Shown here one piece after another: positions 1 through 5,498 of a DNA stretch of 5,732 nt. The DNA is taken from positions 1-5,732 of the forward strand of contig DAOWHI010000278.1 of NCBI GenBank assembly GCA_030641505.1, read 5' to 3'. This DNA is from Gemmatimonadota bacterium. GTDB taxonomy: Bacteria; Gemmatimonadota; Gemmatimonadetes; JACCXV01; JAHWKZ01. The notes beneath the pieces are model-generated. The model searched no databases. It was not told the origin of the DNA and was given only the letters and a program-made list of their open reading frames with translations. Both the position numbers and the translations under genes were made by a program. Numbering within the stretch: position 1 is the stretch's first letter; every line of letters begins with the position of its first letter.

Positions 1-168
1 CTCAAGCTCGTCCTCGAACGCAACCACTTGATCGCCGAGGGTGCCGCCGCTACCGCGATTGCTGCAGCGCTGTCGGGGCGGGCCGGGTCCGGTCGCATCG
101 TGTGTGTCGTCAGCGGTGGAAACATCGACTGGGCGACGTTGGTAGAAGTCGTCGGGGCAGTGGCGTGA
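1..168 (+). CDS. PLP-dependent serine/threonine ammonia-lyase (threonine dehydratase), C-terminal end only
   Basis: This is a partial gene: only the last 55 codons and a TGA stop are in the window, and the start lies to the left. The visible protein contains LIAEGAAATAIAAAL (residues 10-24 of the fragment), followed by a hydrophobic strand ending in SGGNID (about residues 38-43). Both are C-terminal hallmarks of fold-type II PLP enzymes of the serine/threonine dehydratase group; in that family the Ser of SGGN contacts the pyridine nitrogen of the cofactor. The family converts L-threonine to 2-oxobutanoate plus ammonia, or L-serine to pyruvate, in the cytoplasm. The protein stops about 12 residues after GGNID, so it has no C-terminal ACT regulatory domain and resembles the short catabolic TdcB or serine-racemase-like forms rather than biosynthetic IlvA. 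Substrate choice cannot be decided from this end. The next gene begins 22-25 bases downstream, suggesting cotranscription. Confidence 0.88.
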   Translation, partial: LKLVLERNHLIAEGAAATAIAAALSGRAGSGRIVCVVSGGNIDWATLVEVVGAVA

Positions 169-182
169 AAAACGTGGTTCAA

Positions 183-188
183 AAGGAG
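183..188 (+). promoter_or_regulatory. Shine-Dalgarno AAGGAG of the NTF2-like gene
   Basis: A near-perfect AAGGAG lies directly before two tandem ATG codons. Its spacing (2 versus 5 bases) favours the second ATG as the start. Confidence 0.75.
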
Positions 189-193
189 AGATG

Positions 194-619
194 ATGCGAA
201 AGCTCGTGCTTGTCTTGTTGGTGGCCCCCGCGCTCGCGGCGTGGTCGTGGACCGTTCCTCAGAACGACGTCGAAGGCGTTGAGGCGGCACTCAATCAGTA
301 CTTCAAGGGACACGAGACCGGTCGGGCGGACGTCATGGCCGAGGCGTTTCACCCCGAGGCGCGGCTGATCTGGATGGGTGACGAAGGGGTGCGTATTCGC
401 GCCCTCGACGATTGGCTCGCTGGCTTCGACGACACGCCTGCAGAGGACGAAGACCAGCACCAACGACGCATCGTATCGATCGACATCACCGGCAATACCG
501 CCATCGGCAAGCTCGAGCTCGTCTACCCCGACGTGACGCTGATCGATTACATGACGCTCCTGGAGACCGCAGAGGGGTGGAGGATCGTCCACAAGAGCTT
601 CACGCGAGCGAGCTCATAG
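194..619 (+). CDS. Secreted NTF2-fold protein, putative lumazine-binding / SnoaL-like
   Basis: A 141-residue protein whose family has no firmly established function. Residues 1-17 form a Sec signal peptide: MRK, then a hydrophobic core LVLVLLVAPALAA, with likely cleavage near ALA-A, so the mature protein should be periplasmic or extracellular. The rest fits the NTF2-like 'putative lumazine-binding' pattern: an N-terminal helix with Y36-F-K-G, then F52-H-P-E-A (a frequent AFHPdA motif), an RRIVSIDITGNTAIGKLEL strand region (about 91-109), a D118-Y-M-T-L motif, and the terminal GWRIVHKSF (128-136). Two ATGs are adjacent at 191 and 194. The strong Shine-Dalgarno AAGGAG (183-188) is only 2 bases from the first but 5 from the second, so I prefer 194; starting at 191 would add one Met. 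The gene follows the ammonia-lyase by about 25 bases, and a terminator-like hairpin follows its stop. A ligand or enzymatic role is unknown. Confidence 0.85.
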   Translation: MRKLVLVLLVAPALAAWSWTVPQNDVEGVEAALNQYFKGHETGRADVMAEAFHPEARLIWMGDEGVRIRALDDWLAGFDDTPAEDEDQHQRRIVSIDITGNTAIGKLELVYPDVTLIDYMTLLETAEGWRIVHKSFTRASS

Positions 620-622
620 CCT

Positions 623-651
623 CAGCCAGGCGTTGCCCACGGCTGGTTTTT
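623..651 (+). terminator. Intrinsic-terminator-like hairpin after the NTF2-like gene
   Basis: CAGCC (623-627) pairs with GGCTG (641-645). Inside this lies a second short pairing, GGC (629-631) with GCC (635-637) around a GTT loop. The outer stem is followed by G and then five T (647-651). The element starts 4 bases after the stop codon of the NTF2-like gene, as expected for a Rho-independent terminator. The stem is short (5 + 3 pairs with bulges), so termination may be partial and allow read-through into the hydantoinase gene. No other clear promoter for that gene is visible. Confidence 0.4.
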
Positions 652-667
652 GTTGGAACTTGAGCGC

Positions 668-2047
668 ATGGCGACCCTGATCCAAAATGCCGAGGTCGTT
701 ACCGCCGCGGAGAAAAAACGCGCCAACGTTCGGATCGATGGCGAGAAGATCGCCGCCGTTGGTCAAGATGTGGCGGCCGAGTCCGGCGACGAAATCGTTG
801 ACGGCTCCGACCAGTTGCTTATCCCGGGCGGGGTCGATCCCCACGTTCACATGGCGTTGCCGTTTATGGGGACGGTCTCGATCGACAATTTCGAGAGCGG
901 CACGATCGCCGGGATCATGGGCGGGACGACGGGGTTGATCGACTTCGCGATCCCCGCCAAGGGCGAATCGCTGCTCGAGACGCTCGAAGTCTGGTACGAA
1001 AAATCCGCTGGCAAGGCAGCCCACGACTACTCGTTTCACATGGCGGTTGTCGACTGGGACGATCGGATCGCCAGCGAGATTCCGAAGGTCGTCAGCGACC
1101 ACGGTATCACATCGTTCAAGCTCTTTATGGCCTACAAAGGCGTTCTCGACGTTAACGACGAGCAGATCTTCCACATTCTCGAGGCGACCAAGGCGGCCGG
1201 CGGATTCGTCAACGTACACGCCGTCAACGGCGACATACAGCTCATGTTAGCCGACCGGTTCGCCGAGCAGGGAAAGACCGGTACCCGTTATCACGCGCTC
1301 GCTCAGCCGCCGCGGGCCGAGGGCGAGGCAACCGGACGGGTGATCGATCTAGGCGCGATCGTTAACCAGCAGGTCTACATCGTGCACGTCACGTGCACCG
1401 ACGCGGTTGAGCGGATCGCTGCCGCGCGTGCGCGCGGCGAGCCAGTATGGGGCGAGACGTGCCCGCAATACCTGTTGCTGGATGACTCGCTCTACGACCT
1501 GCCTGACTTCGAGGGTGCCAAGTACGTGTTGTCGCCACCATTGCGGAAGAAGAAGGACCAGGAAGCGCTGTGGAAGGCGCTCGCCGACGACGAGATCTCG
1601 GTCATGGGAACCGACCACTGTGCGTTCAGCTTCGCTGAGCAAAAACAGATGGGTCGTGATGACTTTCGGCTTATTCCAAACGGGTTCATGGGGCTTCAGG
1701 AGCGGCTGCCGCTGCTCTACACGCATGGCGTCGACAAGGGGCGGATCAGCGTCAATCGTTGGGTCGAGCTGTGCTCGACGAATCCGGCCAAGATCTTTGG
1801 CCTCTACCCTCGCAAAGGTGCGATCGAGGTCGGCTCGGACGCAGACCTCGTGTTGTGGGATCCAACGGCCTCCAACACGATCTCGGCGGAGACTCACTTC
1901 TCGCGCTGCGACTACAACGTGTACGAGGGGTTCGAGACGGTGGGCGCGCCAACCAGGGTGTGGGTGCGCGGTGAGCTGGCGGCGTCGGACGGCGAGTTCG
2001 TCGGCTCGGTCGGGCGCGGGCAGTTCGTGAAACGGTCACCGAGCTAG
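668..2047 (+). CDS. hydA: D-hydantoinase / dihydropyrimidinase
   Basis: A cytoplasmic cyclic amidohydrolase of 459 residues, the usual family length. It hydrolyses the cyclic imide of dihydropyrimidines (reductive pyrimidine degradation) or 5-substituted hydantoins to N-carbamoyl amino acids. All ligands of the binuclear metal centre are present: H59-x-H61 in GGVDPHVHM, the lysine to be carboxylated K151 in SFKLFMAYKG, H184, H240 in YIVHVTC, and D316 in MGTDHC. Y156, S289 (LSPPLR) and N338 (IPNG) match the family's substrate-backbone contacts. The C-terminal beta-sandwich shows the usual DYNVYEG and a GRGQFVKR end. I chose ATG 668 because MATLIQNAEVV is a normal family N-terminus and GGAA lies 9 bases upstream; a TTG at 650 is in frame but falls in the T-run of the preceding hairpin. 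Two oddities are HAVNGD in place of HAENGD, and Q344 where the NGxxGxE motif usually has Glu. No carbamoyl-amino-acid hydrolase or dihydropyrimidine dehydrogenase lies in the window, so hydantoin versus pyrimidine preference is open. Confidence 0.95.
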   Translation: MATLIQNAEVVTAAEKKRANVRIDGEKIAAVGQDVAAESGDEIVDGSDQLLIPGGVDPHVHMALPFMGTVSIDNFESGTIAGIMGGTTGLIDFAIPAKGESLLETLEVWYEKSAGKAAHDYSFHMAVVDWDDRIASEIPKVVSDHGITSFKLFMAYKGVLDVNDEQIFHILEATKAAGGFVNVHAVNGDIQLMLADRFAEQGKTGTRYHALAQPPRAEGEATGRVIDLGAIVNQQVYIVHVTCTDAVERIAAARARGEPVWGETCPQYLLLDDSLYDLPDFEGAKYVLSPPLRKKKDQEALWKALADDEISVMGTDHCAFSFAEQKQMGRDDFRLIPNGFMGLQERLPLLYTHGVDKGRISVNRWVELCSTNPAKIFGLYPRKGAIEVGSDADLVLWDPTASNTISAETHFSRCDYNVYEGFETVGAPTRVWVRGELAASDGEFVGSVGRGQFVKRSPS

Positions 2048-2193
2048 GCTACTAGCCGATAAACTCACCGTCCGGCGTCCGAATGAAATCGTCCGTTAAC
2101 GGCGCAAACGGTCAACCTCACCGATTTCTCTGTAGCCAAGCTGACCAAACCAAGCATACGTGATCGTGCTGCAAAGGAAATGAGGAGTGCGAC

Positions 2194-2223
2194 TTGACAA
2201 CGTCTATCGTTGCATGGTACGAG
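2194..2223 (+). promoter_or_regulatory. Candidate sigma-70-type promoter of the dehydrogenase operon
   Basis: A perfect -35 hexamer TTGACA (2194-2199) is followed, after an 18-base spacer, by TACGAG (2218-2223), a weak -10. The -10 is preceded by TG at 2215-2216, giving an extended -10-like TGG-TACGAG. The position would leave a leader of roughly 40-45 bases before the proposed start at 2274. The -35 is strong, but the -10 matches the consensus at only three positions. Confidence 0.4.
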
Positions 2224-2261
2224 GGGAAGGTTGAGGCAAAGGTACGGAACTCGCGCTCTAC

Positions 2262-2267
2262 GGAGGA
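2262..2267 (+). promoter_or_regulatory. Shine-Dalgarno GGAGGA that supports a CTG start
   Basis: GGAGGA lies 6 bases before an in-frame CTG (2274) and 12 bases before a second CTG (2280). It is about 39 bases before the first in-frame ATG (2307), too far to serve it. Its position is the main evidence for a non-ATG start of the small-subunit gene. Confidence 0.55.
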
Positions 2268-2273
2268 CCCGGA

Positions 2274-2765
2274 CTGACACTGACACCCATCACCCGACGC
2301 GCGTTCATGGCGTCCACCGCCAGTGTGGCGATCGTAGCCACCCTGCCGGGTTGCGCACTGGGAACTCGGCGAGACGAGGTAGAGCGCCGTGCGCTGCTGC
2401 GGATGGCCCGCCTGCTATACCCTCACGACGGTCTGGACGATGCGATTTATAGGGACGTTCTGGAGCCGTTGCTCGTTCGCGCGGATGGCGATGGGGCTCT
2501 CGCTGGTGACCTGCGCGCCGGCATCGAGATGCTGGATGCGGAGGCGGGCGGGAATTGGCGCTCCGCGTCTCCGGACAGCCAGCTCGAGGCCCTCAAACGG
2601 ATCGAAAAAAGCGCCTTCTTCGAGACGATGCGGGACGCCGTCCAGCGGGCGCTCTACGAGCACCCGACGGTCTGGGAGTTGATCGGTTACGAGGGCCCCT
2701 CGGTGCAGTACGGCGGCTACCTCCACCGCGGATTCGACGACATCGACTGGCTACCGGTCGAGTGA
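2274..2765 (+). CDS. Tat-exported small subunit of a GMC dehydrogenase (gluconate 2-dehydrogenase subunit 3-like)
   Basis: A 163-residue protein if read from CTG 2274. Proteins of this family are the small, non-catalytic partners of membrane-associated FAD dehydrogenases of the GMC superfamily and carry the export signal for the complex. The N-terminus has a twin-arginine motif T7-R-R-A-F-M12, a weakly hydrophobic stretch ASTASVAIVATLP, and LPGC ending at C27, which could be a lipobox (Pro at -2 is unusual). The C-terminal third, FFETMRDAVQRALYEHP then VWELIGYEGPS and GGYLHRGFDDIDWLP (about 115-161), is the typical end of this family. The first in-frame ATG (2307) would remove the RR pair. 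Between the upstream in-frame stop (2232) and 2307 there is no ATG, GTG or TTG, only two CTG codons, the first well placed behind GGAGGA. The stop TGA overlaps the GTG start of the GMC gene. Family assignment is firm; the exact start is an inference. Confidence 0.8.
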   Translation: MTLTPITRRAFMASTASVAIVATLPGCALGTRRDEVERRALLRMARLLYPHDGLDDAIYRDVLEPLLVRADGDGALAGDLRAGIEMLDAEAGGNWRSASPDSQLEALKRIEKSAFFETMRDAVQRALYEHPTVWELIGYEGPSVQYGGYLHRGFDDIDWLPVE

Positions 2766-4300
2766 CCGTGCCTAGGGAGTACGACCTCAACGACGATCGT
2801 GTCGTCGTCGTGATCGGCTCCGGTGCCGGCGGCGGCACGGTGGCCAACGAGCTGGCGCAGAAAGGAATCGACGTCGTCTGCCTGGAAGCGGGCGGTCGAT
2901 TGACGCTCGCCGATGTCGTCAACGACTACCGCCTCATGAACGAGCGCATGGGCTGGCACGACGAGCGGCGGGGCGCCGGGGTGTGGCTGTGCAAGACGGT
3001 CGGCGGCACGACGATGCGCTGGTCCGGCTGCTGCCCGCGCCTTCTCGTCCATGAGCTCCGCGCTCGGTCGACCTATGGCGCCATGGACGATACGACGCTG
3101 ATCGACTGGCCCCTTACCCTGGAAGAGCTTGAGCCGTACTACGACCAAGCCGAGGCCAAGATGGGGGTCTCGGGTACGAACGGTCTTCCACCGTTGGCCG
3201 AGAACAGCCACTTCAAGGTGCTCAAGGCGGGCGCACGTCGCATCGGTTATCGGGACATCACGACCTCACATATCGCCATTAATTCTGTCGCCTACGACGG
3301 ACGTCCGGGATGCCAGCAGATCGGTTTTTGTAACGCGGGCTGTGCCATTGGCGCAAAGTGGTCGACGCTCTACACGGAGGTGCCCAAGGCGGAGACCACC
3401 GGGCATTTCGAGCTTCGCACCCATGCCATGGCGATCCGGATCAATCACGATGAGCGTGGACGGGTGACCGGGGTGGTCTTCAGAGACGTCGACGGGGTGC
3501 TCCACGAACAACGGGCGCGCGCGGTCTGCGTTGCGTGCAACGTGGTCGAAACCACGCGGCTGCTGCTACTGTCCGAATCGAGCCTGTTCCCCGACGGACT
3601 GGCCAACTCGTCGGGCCATCTCGGCAGGAACTACATGCGACACTTGGCCCAGGGCGTATCTGCGATCATGCCAGGGCCGGTCAATCAACACCGAGGCACC
3701 GCCCAGACGGGCTTTGTTCGCGACGAACACCGTCACGATCCGAGGCGTGGTTTCGCGGGCGGTTATCTCCTCGAGTTGTCCGGTCAGCCACCATTCGTCT
3801 TCGCGCGCAAAGCAGGATGGGGCGCCGATGCCCAGCGTTGGATGGAAAACTACTCCCACGGTGCGGGTTTGCTTTTGTGCGGGGAAGACCCTCCTCAAGC
3901 GAGCAACCGGATCGGTCTCCATCCCACGGATAAGGACGCATTGGGTTTGCCGATCCCGGTGCTCGAGTATTCACTTCATCCGAATACGAAAGCGATGATG
4001 CAGCACGCCGTCGCGCAGGGACGGGAACTCTATTCGTCGCTTGGAGCGACAGACATCCGGGATAACACCGATCAACTCGGTGGAGGGTGCCACAACATGG
4101 GCGTGGCGCGCATGAGCGCCGACCCGAGTGACGGCGTCACCAATCGCTGGGGCCAGGCGCACGATGTTCCCAACCTCTTCGTCTCGGACGGCAGCGTGTT
4201 CTCGACGAGCGGTGCACCCAACCCGACGCTGACGATCGTGGCGCTCGCCATCCGTCAGGCTGATCACATCGCCGAGCGCATGACGCAAGGAACGTTGTAG
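2762..4300 (+). CDS. GMC-family FAD-dependent oxidoreductase, catalytic subunit
   Basis: A 512-residue flavoprotein that oxidises an alcohol or sugar-type substrate; the substrate is unknown. The N-terminal Rossmann FAD site reads VVVVIGSGAGGGTVANELA (15-33), with the ribose-binding acidic residue E42 in CLEAGG. A K78-T-V-G-G-T-T-M-R-W segment follows, as in gluconate/fructose dehydrogenase-like GMC proteins. The C-terminus has the GMC active-site signature: H444 in GGGCHNMGVARM and N487 in SGAPNPTLT, flanking NLFVSDGSVF. C184, C190 and C194 cluster in CQQIGFCNAGCAIGAKWST. The start is GTG 2762, giving a 4-base GTGA overlap with the small-subunit stop (translational coupling); GTG 2768 is an alternative two codons later. 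There is no signal peptide, so export would rely on the partner's Tat signal. No cytochrome c subunit follows: the next gene is convergent. It could be a sugar or polyol dehydrogenase, or act on another alcohol. Confidence 0.93.
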   Translation: MTVPREYDLNDDRVVVVIGSGAGGGTVANELAQKGIDVVCLEAGGRLTLADVVNDYRLMNERMGWHDERRGAGVWLCKTVGGTTMRWSGCCPRLLVHELRARSTYGAMDDTTLIDWPLTLEELEPYYDQAEAKMGVSGTNGLPPLAENSHFKVLKAGARRIGYRDITTSHIAINSVAYDGRPGCQQIGFCNAGCAIGAKWSTLYTEVPKAETTGHFELRTHAMAIRINHDERGRVTGVVFRDVDGVLHEQRARAVCVACNVVETTRLLLLSESSLFPDGLANSSGHLGRNYMRHLAQGVSAIMPGPVNQHRGTAQTGFVRDEHRHDPRRGFAGGYLLELSGQPPFVFARKAGWGADAQRWMENYSHGAGLLLCGEDPPQASNRIGLHPTDKDALGLPIPVLEYSLHPNTKAMMQHAVAQGRELYSSLGATDIRDNTDQLGGGCHNMGVARMSADPSDGVTNRWGQAHDVPNLFVSDGSVFSTSGAPNPTLTIVALAIRQADHIAERMTQGTL

Positions 4301-4335
4301 GCACCAATCGTCGCGGGTGACGCCTCAGATTGGCT
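4301..4335. terminator. Weak hairpin at the convergent junction
   Basis: CCAATC (4304-4309) pairs with GATTGG (4328-4333), with a possible inner GCG/CGC pairing (4313-4315 with 4321-4323). It lies between the stop of the GMC gene and just inside the end of the convergent methyltransferase gene, so it could act in both directions. The loop is wide and no T-run follows on either strand, so this is weak evidence. Confidence 0.22.
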
Positions 4336-5185
4336 TCTTGGCGACAATCAATGCCCATCCCACGTTGCTGCGCTCCGCCATATCGACCCAAAACATCAGA
4401 CCATCGAGGGTGCGTTGTACAAGCTCCGCACCGACGTTTGAAACCAACTCCTCGCGCTTCTCCCTCGCCTGCTGTGCCGCCCACGCGTAGCTCGCCGCGA
4501 CGTGCTCCGACCAATCTTCGACTCGTTGTATCTTGAAACCCAGATCCAGCATTTCTGACAGATATCGCTCCGTATCCCACATTTCCGGTGTGCGAACACG
4601 TTCGTAGAGACGAGCCCGATCATCCGGGTCCAGATCGCGACTCGCCAGAATATCGGTAAAGTCCAACAAACCCCCAGGCTTGAGCACCCGAAAGATCTCT
4701 TCGAGGATCTTTCTCTTGTCCGCACCATACATCAAAGAGTCTTGACTCCATACGACGTCGAAGGACGCTGCCGGGTAGGGAAGCTCATGGAAGTCACCGC
4801 GGTCGTAGGATATTCGAGAATCGAGTTTCGCCTCCTTCGTCAGGCGAATGGCCTCTTCCGTTTCTACACTGCTCACGTTTAGTCCGGTCACTCGACATCG
4901 AAATCTCGAAGCGAGGTATCTAGCCGGTCCTCCGTACCCGCTGCCGAGATCGAGCACCCGAGTGTCCTCGTTCAACCTGGCATGTCGAGCCATAAGCTCG
5001 GTAGTGTGTTCAATCGCCTCCCGATGAGTTCCGCCATCCACCCGTGGCACACCAAGATGGAGATTTTCTCCCCATGTCGTCTTGTATATCGTGTCTGCGG
5101 GTCCATCGTAGAACTCGCGCACCCGGGCCGTGGCCTCGTCCCTTGTCTTCTTGTCCAATTCTGGTCTCCTCGCCGACGTCACCAT
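4325..5185 (-). CDS. SAM-dependent methyltransferase, sarcosine/dimethylglycine N-methyltransferase-like
   Basis: A 286-residue cytoplasmic class I methyltransferase. After a charged N-terminus it has VREFYDGPADTIYKTTWGE then NLHLG (22-45), resembling the 'YY...IWGGExIHxG' opening of enzymes that make glycine betaine from sarcosine or dimethylglycine. SAM motif I is RVLDLGSGYGGPARYLA (76-92), the strand-2 region is CRVTGLNVSS, the acidic/adenine region is YDRGDFHELPYPAASFD (128-143), followed by VVWSQDSLMY, and the post-motif is RVLKPGG (166-172). The WSQDS stretch is also characteristic of that group. I chose ATG 5185: it lies 4 bases after the stop of the upstream GIY-YIG gene. An in-frame GTG at 5236, with AAGG a few bases before it, would add 17 residues but overlap that gene by about 47 bases. 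No glycine/sarcosine methyltransferase partner is visible, so a quinone- or other small-molecule methyltransferase role remains possible. Confidence 0.85.
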   Translation of the reverse strand: MVTSARRPELDKKTRDEATARVREFYDGPADTIYKTTWGENLHLGVPRVDGGTHREAIEHTTELMARHARLNEDTRVLDLGSGYGGPARYLASRFRCRVTGLNVSSVETEEAIRLTKEAKLDSRISYDRGDFHELPYPAASFDVVWSQDSLMYGADKRKILEEIFRVLKPGGLLDFTDILASRDLDPDDRARLYERVRTPEMWDTERYLSEMLDLGFKIQRVEDWSEHVAASYAWAAQQAREKREELVSNVGAELVQRTLDGLMFWVDMAERSNVGWALIVAKKPI

Positions 5186-5189
5186 GTCT

Positions 5190-5492
5190 TCACGCTCGTG
5201 GTCGAATGCCCAGCATTGCGAGAAGGTCCTCGGCACTCGGCCTTGCCGAGACGATCTGCTCCTTTTTCTGCTTCGGCAACTTCTTTACACGATGCTCCAC
5301 CTTGAGGGCCAGGGCGCGACTCCCGATCTTCGCTTGATATGCAAGTTGAAGAGGTCCTTTCGAACGCAAGTACTTCGCGCCGCTTCCACCAACCTCTTTG
5401 TGCTCGACCAGTCGGCGAGCCACATCTGTAGCGATGCCCGTATACAATGCGTCGTGTCGAGTTCTTATCAAGTAAAGGTGCCAATCGCACAT
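5190..5492 (-). CDS. GIY-YIG domain protein, UPF0213/YhbQ-like
   Basis: A 100-residue single-domain protein. GIY-YIG folds are nuclease modules; the small stand-alone UPF0213 type has only loosely defined functions in DNA repair or processing. The visible motifs are W4-HLYLIR (the degenerate GIY strand is L6-Y-L8), LYTGI with Y17-T-G19 as the YIG strand, TDVARRLVEH (22-31) with the conserved Arg and His, GAKYLR (38-43), and the helix with catalytic E66 in KVEHRVKKL, then the basic PKQKKEQIV. All expected active-site residues are present, so it could be an active nuclease. The start ATG is 6 bases from the stop of the upstream membrane-protein gene and lacks a good Shine-Dalgarno, consistent with translational coupling. 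The usual family length is about 80-100 residues; the last 15 or so here are a non-conserved tail. Confidence 0.9.
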   Translation of the reverse strand: MCDWHLYLIRTRHDALYTGIATDVARRLVEHKEVGGSGAKYLRSKGPLQLAYQAKIGSRALALKVEHRVKKLPKQKKEQIVSARPSAEDLLAMLGIRPRA

Positions 5493-5498
5493 CAGTGG

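Larger units (their letters stand above)
2048..2273. other. Intergenic region between the hydantoinase gene and the dehydrogenase operon
   Basis: These 226 bases contain no convincing intact gene on either strand. They hold the 10-base perfect palindrome CCGTTAACGG (2093-2102), a 7-base direct repeat CTCACCG (2064-2070 and 2117-2123), two copies of CCAAGC (2136-2141 and 2150-2155), a candidate promoter (2194-2223) and a strong Shine-Dalgarno (2262-2267). On the - strand, two short coding-like pieces in different frames (2096-2164 and 2052-2111) could be the tail of a decayed gene, but I cannot name a family. Confidence 0.6.

Noticed and set aside
614..1219. Long open frame on the - strand opposite the hydantoinase gene
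   Set aside because: It is antisense to a gene with complete family motifs and has no recognisable domain; it arises from GC-rich codon structure.
2047..2057. Hairpin GGCT-ACT-AGCC at the stop codon of the hydantoinase gene as a terminator
   Set aside because: It has only four base pairs with a 3-base loop and no T-run; too weak.
2555..2761. In-frame N-terminal extension of the GMC oxidoreductase by 69 residues
   Set aside because: The extension lies entirely over the small-subunit gene, has no domain features, and the FAD motif normally starts within about 20 residues of the N-terminus, as it does from GTG 2762.
5186..5236. Upstream GTG start adding 17 residues to the methyltransferase
   Set aside because: It would overlap the GIY-YIG gene by about 47 bases and the added residues show no conserved feature; ATG 5185, 4 bases after the upstream stop, is simpler. 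It is not fully excluded, because AAGG precedes the GTG.
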